Assembly: GCA_025362575.1 (NCBI GenBank)
Contig: JANYIQ010000227.1
Coordinates: forward strand, 1 to 64,000
Origin: Bacteroidia bacterium
Lineage (GTDB): Bacteria; Bacteroidota; Bacteroidia; B-17B0; Aurantibacillaceae
DNA: 64,000 nt
Reading direction: 5' to 3'
A program made the translations under genes and the position numbers. This document shows, piece by piece, positions 40,131-50,498 of the stretch (positions within the stretch are counted from its first letter, which is position 1; each line of letters begins with the position of its first letter). The notes under the pieces were generated by a model. That model saw nothing but the letters and a program-made list of their open reading frames with translations. It was not told where the DNA came from and ran no database searches.

Positions 40131-43094
40131 ATGTTTAATCCTCCTCATATAGGCCGGCGAATAAAAATTACTTTATCGTTTTTCCTGTTACTTCAGTTCA
40201 GTTTTTTCGTCGCGCAGCAAAATTTGTCACAGCTCGTGAATCCATTTATTGGAACAGGCGGACATGGCCATACTTTTCCGGGCGCAGTTGCTCCTTTCGG
40301 GATGGTTCAGTTAAGTCCTGATACCAGAATTGACGGAAGTTGGGATGGATGCGGCGGATATCATTACAGTGATAGTATCATTTACGGTTTTTCGCATACG
40401 CACCTAAGCGGTACCGGCGTAAGCGATTACGGAGATATTTTGTTAATGCCAATGCTGGGAGAACCAAGCATGGACAGCAAAGTATATTCATCAAAATTTA
40501 AGCACTTAAAAGAAAAAGCACACGCCGGTTTTTACGAAGTACAACTGGAAGATGACAATATCAAAGCCGAATTAACCACTACTTTAAGAACAGGGATTCA
40601 TCGCTATACTTTTCCAAAAGGCAGCAAGGCCAATTTGATCCTTGACCTAATGCACCGAGATAAAACATTGAACTGCAATCTTCGTGTGCTCGACAGTGTA
40701 ACTGTTTCGGGATATAGAGTAAGTGAAGCCTGGGCTAAAGAACAGCATGTTTATTTCATCATGCGTTTTTCAAAACCAATAAAAAAACTGGCATATGCGG
40801 TTGGAAAAACATTCAGAGATACTTTAAATAAAAAGATCAACGAACAGGCACAGGGAGCTTATTTTCAATTCGACATTAGTGATGACAAACCACTGATAGT
40901 TAAAGTAGCATTATCTCCGGTTAATACAGATGGAGCAATGCTCAATATGGATGTAGAAGCAATTGACTGGGATTTCGAAAAATATAAAAGTAATGCAGAA
41001 CAATTATGGAATAAAGAACTTTCCAAGATTGAAGTGCAGAGTGATGATAAAGATAAGTTGACAATTTTTTATACCGCTCTTTATCATTGTATGATCCACC
41101 CAAGCATCAACATGGATGTTGACCACAAATACAGAGGAAGAGACAACAAAATTCATACAACCCCCGGCTTCACTTATTATTCAGTATTCTCTTTATGGGA
41201 TACATTCAGGGCACTGCATCCATTATTTACTATCCTTGATCATAAACGGGTTGTTGATTTCATAAACACTTTTATTTACCAATATGCGGATAGCAAACGT
41301 TTACCAATGTGGGAATTATCAGGTAATGAAACGGACTGCATGATCGGTTACCACGCCGCATCTGTAATCGTCGACGCCTTTGAAAAAGGAATCGGTGGTT
41401 TTGATACGTTGGTTGCATACGATGCCATGAAAGCTGCTGCAAATTATAGTCTGCAAGGCATTCCTGCCTACATTAAAAACGGTTACTTACAAGTGGACGA
41501 TGAACCTGAGAGTGTTTCCAAAACATTGGAGTATGCATACGATGACTGGTGCATTGCACAGCTGGCACAAAAATTAAATAAGCCTGATGACTATAAATAC
41601 TATATCAGAAGAGCACAATCCTACAAGAACTTGTTCGACCCTTCAACCGGATTCATGCGCCCGAGAAAGAACGGCAATTGGCTTTCACCTTTCGATCCAA
41701 AAGAAGTGAATAATCATTTTACGGAAGCCAACAGCTGGCAATATTCTTTTTTTGTACCACACGATCTTGATGGATTAATGGCATTGCATGGAGGTAGTAA
41801 AAACTTTGAACATAAACTGGATGAACTTTTTACCACTACTTCTAAAACTACCGGCCGTGAACAATCTGACATTACAGGGCTCATCGGGCAATACGCACAC
41901 GGCAACGAGCCAAGCCATCACATGGCATACTTATACAATTATGTTGGTAAGCCGCAAAAAACGATCGACAGAGTTCGTCAGATTCTAAATGATTTTTATA
42001 AGAACAAACCCGATGGCTTAATTGGCAATGAAGATTGCGGACAAATGAGTGCCTGGTATGTTTTTAGCAGCCTTGGTTTTTATCCTGTTTGTCCTGGCAC
42101 CAACGATTATGTTTTAGGCGCTTCGAATTTCAATCACATCAAATTAAACTTAGAGGACGGAAGGTCTTTTTTCATTAACACGATCAGTGAAGGCGGAAAT
42201 GAATTTATCAAAGGTGTTGTTATCAATGCCAAGCCAACTTTACGCTCTACCATTTCTCAGCATCAGATCTTCACAGGCGGCGGACTCACCTTTTACATGA
42301 CCAATAAAAAAGATACAACTAATAAATATGGTAACGGGCAGCTTCAAAAACCACATAGCCGTATTCATGCCAATCAAATTGTAACCGTGCCTGTTATTGT
42401 TAGCCAGAGCAAATCTTTTAAAGAGAAACAGGAAATAATCATCAATGCAGGAAATAACAAAACAGCCAACATAGTTTATACTACTGATGGTACTGAGCCT
42501 ACAAAAAGATCCGCTGCCTACGGTCAGGCTTTCAATATTGATGCAACCTGCATTATTAAAGCGAAAATTTATACAGAAAAAGACAGTAGTAAAACAACGA
42601 GCTCCTACTTTTACAAAATGCCGCATAACTGGAGCATTGACATTAAGTCAAAATACAATGCGCAATATTCTGCCGGCGGAGCTGAAGGGATCATTGATGG
42701 AGTTAACGGAGATGTGAACTGGCGTAAAGGGGAGTGGCAAGGCTATCAGGGACAGAATTTTGAATGCACCGTGAATTTAGGGGCTTTACAAATCGTAAAA
42801 AGTTTATCGAGTAATTATTTGCAAGACACCAGAGCCTGGATCGTTTTTCCGAAGGAAGTAGAATATTTTATTTCTAAAGACGGGAAAAAATTCACTTCGG
42901 TTGGTAAGATCAGCAATACGGTTAAGGCAGAAGATTATGAGGTTCAGTTAAAGAGTTTCGAATTAATTTTAAGCAAAGAAACAAAAGCGCATTACATTAA
43001 GGTAGTAGCAAAAAATTTTGGTAAACTTCCCGACTGGCATTTAGGTAAGGACGGCGATGCGTTTATTTTTATTGATGAGTTAGATATAAAATAA
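40131..43094 (+). CDS. GH92 alpha-mannosidase with C-terminal CHB_HEX_C-like and discoidin-like regions
   Basis: VNPFIGTGGHGHTFPGAVAPFGMVQLSPDT, FTHLSGTG-like, NEPSHHMAYLYNY, GNEDCGQMSAWYVFSSLGFYPV, YTTDGTEPT. Confidence 0.95.
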   Translation: MFNPPHIGRRIKITLSFFLLLQFSFFVAQQNLSQLVNPFIGTGGHGHTFPGAVAPFGMVQLSPDTRIDGSWDGCGGYHYSDSIIYGFSHTHLSGTGVSDYGDILLMPMLGEPSMDSKVYSSKFKHLKEKAHAGFYEVQLEDDNIKAELTTTLRTGIHRYTFPKGSKANLILDLMHRDKTLNCNLRVLDSVTVSGYRVSEAWAKEQHVYFIMRFSKPIKKLAYAVGKTFRDTLNKKINEQAQGAYFQFDISDDKPLIVKVALSPVNTDGAMLNMDVEAIDWDFEKYKSNAEQLWNKELSKIEVQSDDKDKLTIFYTALYHCMIHPSINMDVDHKYRGRDNKIHTTPGFTYYSVFSLWDTFRALHPLFTILDHKRVVDFINTFIYQYADSKRLPMWELSGNETDCMIGYHAASVIVDAFEKGIGGFDTLVAYDAMKAAANYSLQGIPAYIKNGYLQVDDEPESVSKTLEYAYDDWCIAQLAQKLNKPDDYKYYIRRAQSYKNLFDPSTGFMRPRKNGNWLSPFDPKEVNNHFTEANSWQYSFFVPHDLDGLMALHGGSKNFEHKLDELFTTTSKTTGREQSDITGLIGQYAHGNEPSHHMAYLYNYVGKPQKTIDRVRQILNDFYKNKPDGLIGNEDCGQMSAWYVFSSLGFYPVCPGTNDYVLGASNFNHIKLNLEDGRSFFINTISEGGNEFIKGVVINAKPTLRSTISQHQIFTGGGLTFYMTNKKDTTNKYGNGQLQKPHSRIHANQIVTVPVIVSQSKSFKEKQEIIINAGNNKTANIVYTTDGTEPTKRSAAYGQAFNIDATCIIKAKIYTEKDSSKTTSSYFYKMPHNWSIDIKSKYNAQYSAGGAEGIIDGVNGDVNWRKGEWQGYQGQNFECTVNLGALQIVKSLSSNYLQDTRAWIVFPKEVEYFISKDGKKFTSVGKISNTVKAEDYEVQLKSFELILSKETKAHYIKVVAKNFGKLPDWHLGKDGDAFIFIDELDIK

Positions 43095-43107
43095 AATTTT
43101 ATTGAAA

Positions 43108-45054
43108 ATGAGTTCTTCCAAAACCTATTGCAACAGTTTAACTTCCTACTCTCGTTTTTTAACACGCGAAGTTAAAATAGGCGATCTGCTTTTAGGTGCT
43201 CATCATCCCATTCGTCTGCAAAGCATGACCACTACCGATACCATGGATACCAAGGCTACGGTAGAGCAAAGCATTCGGATGATCGAAGCCGGCTGCGAAC
43301 TCGTAAGGATCACCGCACCAAGTTTGAATGAAGCAAAAAATCTGGAGCTCATAAAAAAAGAATTGGTGGCGCGAGGTTATAACACACCCATTTGTGCCGA
43401 TATTCATTTTACTCCAAACGCTGCTGAGTGGGCCGCGCGCATTATTGAAAAAGTAAGAGTTAATCCGGGCAATTACGCCGATAAAAAGAAATTCGAAACC
43501 ATTGATTATACCGATTCGGCCTATGAAGCAGAACTGGAAAGAATCCGCACACGATTTACACCATTAGTAAAAATTTGCAAAGAATATGGCACAGCCATGC
43601 GAATTGGCACCAACCACGGGTCACTGAGTGATCGTATTTTAAGTCGCTATGGCGACACGCCATTGGGCATGGTAGAGAGTGCTTTAGAATTTTTACGCAT
43701 TTGCGAAGAGCAAAACTACCACAACATTGTGCTTTCCATGAAAGCCAGTAACACGCAAGTAATGGTTCAGGCCTATCGTTTACTCGTTGCAAAAATGATG
43801 GAGACCAACCGCAATTATCCTTTGCATTTGGGTGTAACCGAAGCAGGAGATGGCGAAGACGGCAGAATTAAATCGGCTGTTGGAATTGGAACCTTGTTAG
43901 AAGATGGTTTAGGAGATACTGTTCGGGTATCTTTAACTGAAGAGCCTGAATTTGAAATTCCCGTAGCTAAGATGTTGGTCGACCGTTATAAAAAAAGAGC
44001 TGAGCATAAACCTATTCCCGCACTTATCTCTCATAACCCATCTCTGAATTACGATCCCTTCGAATACAACCGAAGATCATGTCATGAAGTGATCAATATT
44101 GGGAAGCATAATGTGCCAAGAGTTATTGCAGATTACAGTTCAAAAACAGAAATTACCGCAGCGAGTTTATTTGCAGTAGGATATAATTACTCGGTACCCA
44201 TGGATAAATGGAACCTCAGCGATATGGCGGTGGATTATATTTATGCCGGAGATACTGAAGTGAATTTCAATATTCCCGGAACATTAGGTGTAATTTACAA
44301 TTCAGAGACTTGGATAAAGAATAAAAATAAGGACAGAAGCTATCCCTTATTTTGTGCGGATGAATATTTTAGGAGTTCTGAAAAAAGCAGCATTCTTAAT
44401 TTTGTTGCAGTTGACATTGAAACGCTTACTTCCGATTTCATCACGAAAATAAATAAGGAAAATACGGTTGTACTCATCTTAGATACGTTTAATGAGCATG
44501 CCATGCCGGAGTTAAGAAGGATGGCAATTGATCTGCTGGATGCAAATTGTGATAATCCTTTTATCATCAAACGAAATTATGCTAAACTCAGCGAATCTGA
44601 ATTTCAATTGTACAGTGCTACAGATGTTGGGGGTTTATTGATCGATGGTTTGGGTGATGGTGTCTGGATCAAGCAGAAAGATTGTGCGTCTGCTCAAATT
44701 TGCAACTCAACAACTTTCGGAATTTTACAAGCTACAAGAACTCGCATTAGTAAAACCGAATATATTTCTTGTCCAAGCTGCGGCCGTACTTTATTTGATC
44801 TTCAGGAAACCACTCAAAAGATACGTGAACGCACACATCATTTAAAAGGAATAAAGATCGGTATCATGGGTTGCATTGTGAATGGCCCGGGCGAAATGGC
44901 AGATGCCGATTATGGTTATGTAGGAACGGGAGTAGGAAAAATTTCTTTATATAAAGGCAAGGAAGTGGTTAAGAAGAATGTGACCAGCGAAACTGCTGTT
45001 GATGAACTGATCGATCTTATTAAAGAACATGGCGACTGGGTTGAGAAATCTTAA
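43108..45054 (+). CDS. ispG: 4-hydroxy-3-methylbut-2-enyl diphosphate synthase, long Bacteroidota form
   Basis: RLQSMTTTDTMDTKAT, RVNPGNYADKK, YISCPSCGRTLFDLQ, IGIMGCIVNGPGEMADADYGYVG; ATG at 43108 preferred. Confidence 0.96.
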   Translation: MSSSKTYCNSLTSYSRFLTREVKIGDLLLGAHHPIRLQSMTTTDTMDTKATVEQSIRMIEAGCELVRITAPSLNEAKNLELIKKELVARGYNTPICADIHFTPNAAEWAARIIEKVRVNPGNYADKKKFETIDYTDSAYEAELERIRTRFTPLVKICKEYGTAMRIGTNHGSLSDRILSRYGDTPLGMVESALEFLRICEEQNYHNIVLSMKASNTQVMVQAYRLLVAKMMETNRNYPLHLGVTEAGDGEDGRIKSAVGIGTLLEDGLGDTVRVSLTEEPEFEIPVAKMLVDRYKKRAEHKPIPALISHNPSLNYDPFEYNRRSCHEVINIGKHNVPRVIADYSSKTEITAASLFAVGYNYSVPMDKWNLSDMAVDYIYAGDTEVNFNIPGTLGVIYNSETWIKNKNKDRSYPLFCADEYFRSSEKSSILNFVAVDIETLTSDFITKINKENTVVLILDTFNEHAMPELRRMAIDLLDANCDNPFIIKRNYAKLSESEFQLYSATDVGGLLIDGLGDGVWIKQKDCASAQICNSTTFGILQATRTRISKTEYISCPSCGRTLFDLQETTQKIRERTHHLKGIKIGIMGCIVNGPGEMADADYGYVGTGVGKISLYKGKEVVKKNVTSETAVDELIDLIKEHGDWVEKS

Positions 45055-45073
45055 TGAATTTTATCTTATTTAT

Positions 45074-45613
45074 TCACCTTTTCGTTTTATAACCAACAAC
45101 ATTTCTCTTTACCGGCTTGTCCTTCTTTTCAATTAATTCATCAAGGTATCTGAACACCACTTCAATGTTCTTACCATGATTATGGAGTTTCTTTTTTATC
45201 TGTTCTATCTCTAACCTTAACTCAGTGTTATCTGCTAGCATTTGACGGATCTTAGTAAAGATCCGGATAATTTGAATGTTAACCCTGATAGCTTGTTTGC
45301 TGTTTAATACGCTTGAAAGCATTGCCACACCTTGTTCTGTGAAAGCTGAGGGAAGGTATTTAATGTTCTCTCCTTGTTTCAAGTTCACAATTTGTGACCT
45401 TGAACTATTAGCCTCCTGAGTCGTTATTTCAAACATAAAATTTTCAGGGAATCTGTCGATATTCCGCTTTACCGCTTGCTTGAGAACTTTTGTCTCAACA
45501 CCATAGAGTTTCGCCAGATCCTTGTCCAGCATAACTTTCTGACCCCTTATTAAATAAATTTGTCCGGTTATTATTTCATCAGGAACTGTTGCCTCTTCTT
45601 TTCTACTTCGCAT
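45074..45613 (-). CDS. ORF6N domain-containing protein
   Basis: IYLIRGQKVMLDKDLAKLYGVETKVLKQAVKRNIDRFPENFMFEIT. Confidence 0.92.
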   Translation of the reverse strand: MRSRKEEATVPDEIITGQIYLIRGQKVMLDKDLAKLYGVETKVLKQAVKRNIDRFPENFMFEITTQEANSSRSQIVNLKQGENIKYLPSAFTEQGVAMLSSVLNSKQAIRVNIQIIRIFTKIRQMLADNTELRLEIEQIKKKLHNHGKNIEVVFRYLDELIEKKDKPVKRNVVGYKTKR

Positions 45614-45700
45614 GATCTAACAGTTTCAATAAGACAAAGCTACTATGTGAATCATTAATTGATTGCTACAAATTGTAACATTTTTTATATATTTGATACG

Positions 45701-46396
45701 ATGAAACGAATAGCACTTCTATTTTTATGTCTAAAAGTTTTATCTGCCAGCTCGCAGAAAACCTATGCAATGGCAAAAAAATATTTTCTTCAAAATAACT
45801 TTTCGCAAAGCACCATTTATCTGGATTCATGTGCCAAACAAAAAGATTATGCAGATAGCGCCTTATATTTAAAAGCACATATTGCCATAAAAAACAATCA
45901 GTTTGATAAAGCTACAGACCTTTGCGATAAACTTCATCACCAGAATAAAAGTTATTACGAGGTTTGGTTTCTGCGCGGTCTTATTGCTTCACTTAAAACA
46001 AAATACGCGCAAGCTGCCGAAGATTATACCAAAGTACTCAATCACGACCCCAAACATTTAAAAGCATTATACAACCGCTCCTGGGCTAAAGGTCAGCTCG
46101 AAGACTACGAGAGTGCCATTAGCGATCTCAATACCTGCATTAATTTAGATGCCAATTTTGCTGCTGCGTATTATTCGCGCGCCTTCTGCAATGAAAAAGC
46201 CGGTAATTTTGACGCCGCCATTCGCGATTATTCTAAAACAATAACATTGAACGAGAATTACGAAGACGCTTATTTACCCTTAGCTTACGCCCTTAATCAA
46301 AAAGGAGAAAAAGTTCAGGCCTGCGAAATGCTTCAAAAAGCAATCGAAAAAGGCGTACACGTTGCGAACGACTTTAAAGAAAATTTTTGTAAGTAG
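45701..46396 (+). CDS. secreted tetratricopeptide repeat protein
   Basis: Tandem TPR motifs (ALYNRSWAKGQLEDYESAISDLNTCI...AYYSRAFCNEKAGNFDAAIRDYSK); ATG 45701. Confidence 0.88.
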   Translation: MKRIALLFLCLKVLSASSQKTYAMAKKYFLQNNFSQSTIYLDSCAKQKDYADSALYLKAHIAIKNNQFDKATDLCDKLHHQNKSYYEVWFLRGLIASLKTKYAQAAEDYTKVLNHDPKHLKALYNRSWAKGQLEDYESAISDLNTCINLDANFAAAYYSRAFCNEKAGNFDAAIRDYSKTITLNENYEDAYLPLAYALNQKGEKVQACEMLQKAIEKGVHVANDFKENFCK

Positions 46397-46397
46397 T

Positions 46398-46949
46398 TTG
46401 AGGAAAAAAATTGTCATATTTTCTTTCCTACTAATTACTACTTTTTCATTTAGTCAAGCCCCCTTATTTGTTTCTCTCCAGAAAACCGATGCTTTTTGTT
46501 TTTCGGGCGGCGCTTCCATTAGCATTTTTAGCGGAACACCACCTTACAAAATAGCTTGGGGTAGTGGCGATACAACTTATTCAATAAATGGTCTTGTTCC
46601 CGGCTCCTATTCTGTTTATGTTAAAGACGCTGCACTTAAAGATACTTCCATCGCCTTTACCATTGATAATTTGACCTGCGAAGTAGCTATTTCAAACCAT
46701 TTTACACCCAACGACGATGGCTTTAATGATACCTGGGGAATTACAAATACCGTAACCTTTCCCAATTTTGAATTAACTGTTTTTAATCGCTGGGGGCAAA
46801 CTGTACATCAGCAAACGCAAACCTATAAGCCCTGGGATGGAAAATCGCTGGGAGTTAATTTGCCCGATGCCACTTATTATTACATTTTTTATTTCGACCG
46901 AAGTATGAAAGATAAATTACTGAAAGGTGATGTATCTATTTTAAGATGA
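46398..46949 (+). CDS. small secreted protein with T9SS type B (gliding-motility) C-terminal domain
   Basis: HFTPNDDGFNDTWGI...FELTVFNRWGQTVH...WDGKSLGVNLPDATYYYIF. Confidence 0.88.
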   Translation: MRKKIVIFSFLLITTFSFSQAPLFVSLQKTDAFCFSGGASISIFSGTPPYKIAWGSGDTTYSINGLVPGSYSVYVKDAALKDTSIAFTIDNLTCEVAISNHFTPNDDGFNDTWGITNTVTFPNFELTVFNRWGQTVHQQTQTYKPWDGKSLGVNLPDATYYYIFYFDRSMKDKLLKGDVSILR

Positions 46950-47908
46950 GAAAATTCATTTTACATATTCCATTAATTTTATTCTGCGATTTTTTATCTG
47001 CACAGCAAACCACGCAATACACTCAATTTACATTTAACCGATACGGGTATAATCCCGCCGCTGCAGGAACCAGTTTTAAAAGTCCTTTCGAAATTATTAT
47101 TGGCACCAAACGACAGTGGCTGGATATTGATAATGCTCCAAAAACAAATTTTTTTGGTGCCAACTATACTTTTATTCCAAAACGAAGTTACCGTAAATGG
47201 CATAACATTGGGGCTTATATAGATCAAGACCAATCCGGTGTTTTTGCCAACAATAGTTTTTTGGTTTCTTATACTTTTCATTTGTTGATTTCGAAAAGAT
47301 TAGTCGCCGCATTTGGTGTTTTTGCCGGCGCAAGACGATTTTTTATCTCAACCAATTCCTTAAATCCTTCCGATCCTGCGGTAGCAAAAAGTGCAAGTAA
47401 CCTCGTTGCTTATCCCGACGTTATTCCGGGCTTCAGACTTTACAATAAAAAATTCTTTTTCGATATAAGTTTACGTCAACTAACAACTCCAAAACAATCT
47501 AATTCAGAAAAACAAATCGGACTCAATTCAAAAATAATTCCACATATATATACAAGTGTGGGAATGCGATTCTTTTTTGATAATAATTTTTCGTTGGTAC
47601 CATCTTTAAACATGCACAGCACTTTCAATTACATTCCGGCTTTTCAGGGTAATTTAATGTTGAATTATGGCACCCGTTTTGGGATAGGAGCTTCGGTAAC
47701 CGGGAAAAATTTTGTTGGCGGTATTTTTCAAATACGATTTCTTAAAAACGCGGTAGTTGGTATTGCTTACGAATATTCGATAAACCGCATGCGTGTTGCC
47801 GCCCCAAACACCATCGAATTCATGATGGGAATTGTGCCCATTTTCGACACCCGCGACCGCTTCGGAAAGAGCAGTAATGTGGCTAAATGCCCTATTTTAG
47901 AGTTTTAA
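46946..47908 (+). CDS. PorP/SprF family type IX secretion system membrane protein
   Basis: QQTTQYTQFTFNRYGYNPAAAGT; follows the type B CTD gene with 4-nt overlap. Confidence 0.93.
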   Translation: MRKFILHIPLILFCDFLSAQQTTQYTQFTFNRYGYNPAAAGTSFKSPFEIIIGTKRQWLDIDNAPKTNFFGANYTFIPKRSYRKWHNIGAYIDQDQSGVFANNSFLVSYTFHLLISKRLVAAFGVFAGARRFFISTNSLNPSDPAVAKSASNLVAYPDVIPGFRLYNKKFFFDISLRQLTTPKQSNSEKQIGLNSKIIPHIYTSVGMRFFFDNNFSLVPSLNMHSTFNYIPAFQGNLMLNYGTRFGIGASVTGKNFVGGIFQIRFLKNAVVGIAYEYSINRMRVAAPNTIEFMMGIVPIFDTRDRFGKSSNVAKCPILEF

Positions 47909-47972
47909 AATCCATTTGCTTTAACCCCTATTTTCTCTTAAATTTGTAATGCTATCCTAATTAGTATTGGAA

Positions 47973-48911
47973 ATGGAAAACAAACAATTTGAAGACGTTT
48001 TTGAAGCCAAATTGGCAAAGAACGAAATGATAGAACCTAAAGACTGGATGCCGGATAATTACCGCAAGCATTTGATCCGACAAATATCTCAGCATGCCCA
48101 CTCCGAAATTGTAGGTATGCTGCCTGAAGGCAACTGGATCACCCGCGCCCCGAGTTTACGCGCCAAAGTTGTGCTTTTAGCAAAGGTGCAGGACGAAGGC
48201 GGACACGGTTTATATTTATATACCGCCGCCGAAACATTGGGTACAGGCCGCGATGAATTATTAGAAGCATTACACACCGGCAAAGCAAAATATTCTTCCA
48301 TCTTTAATTATCCAACTTTAACCTGGGCCGATATTGGCGCGGTCGGTTGGTTAGTAGATGGTGCAGCTATCATGAATCAGGTAATGTTACAACGTACTTC
48401 TTACGGACCATACGCAAGAGCTATGGTAAGAATTTGCAAAGAAGAAAGTTTTCATCAGCGCCAGGGTTACGAGATCATGTGTCATTTATCATTTGGCACT
48501 GCCGAACAAAAAGCAATGGCGCAAGATGCTTTGAACCGTTGGTGGTTTCCAACTATGATGATGTTTGGTCCGCCTGATTCTGAATCACCAAACAGCGAAA
48601 ATGCACTTAAGTGGCGCATCAAACGCGAATCGAACGATCAGCTTCGTCAGCGTTTTGTAAATCAAACTGTTCAGCAAGTTGAATATTTGGGACTAACGGT
48701 TCCGGATCCAAAACTAAAATGGAACGAAGAAAAAAAGGGTTACGATTTCAGCGAACCAAATTGGGTAGAATTTAAAAATGTAATTAGCGGAAACGGTCCT
48801 TGTAACAAAGAACGTTTGGCAGCAAGAAACCAGGCACACAAAAATGGTGAGTGGGTAAGAGCGGCTGCACAAGCATTTGCAAAAAAGCGCGCACAAAAAA
48901 TTGCAGCATAA
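47973..48911 (+). CDS. paaA: 1,2-phenylacetyl-CoA epoxidase subunit PaaA
   Basis: [24 protein letters not shown]-like KVQDEGGHG..., [13 protein letters not shown]. Confidence 0.96.
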   Translation: MENKQFEDVFEAKLAKNEMIEPKDWMPDNYRKHLIRQISQHAHSEIVGMLPEGNWITRAPSLRAKVVLLAKVQDEGGHGLYLYTAAETLGTGRDELLEALHTGKAKYSSIFNYPTLTWADIGAVGWLVDGAAIMNQVMLQRTSYGPYARAMVRICKEESFHQRQGYEIMCHLSFGTAEQKAMAQDALNRWWFPTMMMFGPPDSESPNSENALKWRIKRESNDQLRQRFVNQTVQQVEYLGLTVPDPKLKWNEEKKGYDFSEPNWVEFKNVISGNGPCNKERLAARNQAHKNGEWVRAAAQAFAKKRAQKIAA

Positions 48912-48982
48912 AAAAAGTGATGAGTGATAAGTTTAAAAATAAGTTGCAAACAAATAAACAGAAAACAATTAAACATTAAAAA

Positions 48983-49270
48983 ATGAGTGATAATCAAGGC
49001 CCGATCTGGGAAGTATTTGTTCAGAAAAAAGCAGGGCAGCCTTTTGTACATTGCGGAAGCTTACATGCTTTTGATAAAGAAATGGCATTGCAAAACGCAC
49101 GCGATCTGTATACGCGCCGCCAGGAAGGCTGTGCTTTATGGGTGGTGAAGTCATCTGAAATAGTAGCAAGCAGTCCCGAAGATATTGGACCATTCTTTGA
49201 ACCATCAAACGACAAAGTTTATCGTCACCCGACTTTTTATCAGATACCGGATGCAATAGGGCATATGTAA
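48983..49270 (+). CDS. paaB: 1,2-phenylacetyl-CoA epoxidase subunit PaaB
   Basis: WEVFVQKKAGQPFVHCGSLHAFDKEMALQNARDLYTRRQEG. Confidence 0.96.
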   Translation: MSDNQGPIWEVFVQKKAGQPFVHCGSLHAFDKEMALQNARDLYTRRQEGCALWVVKSSEIVASSPEDIGPFFEPSNDKVYRHPTFYQIPDAIGHM

Positions 49271-49345
49271 AAAAGAGTTCGGTGTTAAGAGTTCGTAGCA
49301 TTAGAAACGAATTTCCATCGGGCTCCCAAAACAAAACAACGAACT

Positions 49346-50098
49346 ATGAACAACGAACTTTTCAAATACACCTTACGTTTAGGAGATACAAATCTTATTC
49401 TTGGTCAGAGATTAAGTGAATGGACGGGACACGGCCCTTTTTTAGAAGAGGATCTAGCTTTAACCAACATCACGCTCGACATTATGGGTGCAGCTAAGGC
49501 ATTTTTGGAATATGCAGCTAAGATCGAAGGAAAAGGAAGAACCGAAGACGATCTTGCGTTTTTTAGAAATGACAGAGAATTTTATAACGCGCTTATCGTT
49601 GAGTTACCAAACGGTGATTATGCAAAGACAATTATGCGTCAGGCTTTGGTAGATACTTTTGATCTGTATTTTTATCAGGAGCTTGTAAAAAGCAAAGACG
49701 AAACTTTAGCCGGCATTGCACAAAAATCCATTAAGGAAGTTACTTATCATTTACGCCATAGCAGTTCTTGGGTTGAACGTTTTGGAGACGGCACAGAAGA
49801 TAGTCACGAAAAAATTCAATCTGCTTTAAATGAATTGTGGCGTTATACAAACGATATGTTTGAGATGACAGAAGTAGATGAAGTATTGATAAAAGCCGGC
49901 ATTGCCGTTGATCTGAATTTGATAAAAACAAAATGGGAAAAACACATTGATGAACTTTTGGCAAAATCAACTTTAAAGAAACCGGAGAATGCCTTCATGC
50001 AGAGCGGAAGCCGCAAAGCAATTCACACCGAACATTTAGCTTATATTTTATCAGAAATGCAAACTCTTCCAAGAATGCTTCCTGATGCCAAATGGTAA
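49346..50098 (+). CDS. paaC: 1,2-phenylacetyl-CoA epoxidase subunit PaaC
   Basis: LGDTNLILGQRLSEWTGHGPFLEEDLALTNI, ALVDTFDLYFYQEL, KEVTYHLRHSSSWVERFGDGTEDSHEK. Confidence 0.96.
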   Translation: MNNELFKYTLRLGDTNLILGQRLSEWTGHGPFLEEDLALTNITLDIMGAAKAFLEYAAKIEGKGRTEDDLAFFRNDREFYNALIVELPNGDYAKTIMRQALVDTFDLYFYQELVKSKDETLAGIAQKSIKEVTYHLRHSSSWVERFGDGTEDSHEKIQSALNELWRYTNDMFEMTEVDEVLIKAGIAVDLNLIKTKWEKHIDELLAKSTLKKPENAFMQSGSRKAIHTEHLAYILSEMQTLPRMLPDAKW

Positions 50099-50111
50099 AA
50101 AAATAAATAAT

Positions 50112-50498
50112 ATGAAAAAACTATTCTTTATCGCGTGTTTATTTTTAAGCATTGCTTGCGTAGCTCAAACCGTAAAATTAAAGCCAAAAGCAAAAGCTAA
50201 GTCAAAAGCTACAGCCATTACTGACCTTGCCGAAACAATGATCCCCAAAGGAAAATTAGTGCAGTCGACCTCCTTAAAAGATATCATAATTCTCCCTAAG
50301 GGATGTAACGTTTCAGGTTATTATTTCTCTTGTACTCAATTAGGAACTTTCCATGAGGCGCAAGTTAAAGGCGGAAAATTCAATGAGGAAATGCTAAACT
50401 TGTTCAAAAAAGGGCATGCTAACCAGGTATATGTTTTTGAACGCGTTAAAGCTTCCTGCAAAGTAAAAAAACGCTACGAAGTTATCATTCAGCCATGA
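50112..50498 (+). CDS. small secreted lysine-rich protein of unknown function
   Basis: MKKLFFIACLFLSIACVAQ signal; no domain recognised; sits between paaC and paaD. Confidence 0.6.
   Translation: MKKLFFIACLFLSIACVAQTVKLKPKAKAKSKATAITDLAETMIPKGKLVQSTSLKDIIILPKGCNVSGYYFSCTQLGTFHEAQVKGGKFNEEMLNLFKKGHANQVYVFERVKASCKVKKRYEVIIQP

Noticed and set aside
43108-45054. Large insertion in IspG as a novelty
   Set aside because: The long IspG with an inserted domain is the ordinary form in Bacteroidota.
45663-45695. Bacteroidota-type promoter (TTG, 22 nt, TATATTTG) before the TPR gene
   Set aside because: The -7 match is good but spacing is slightly long and the implied leader is about zero; too weak to call as a feature.
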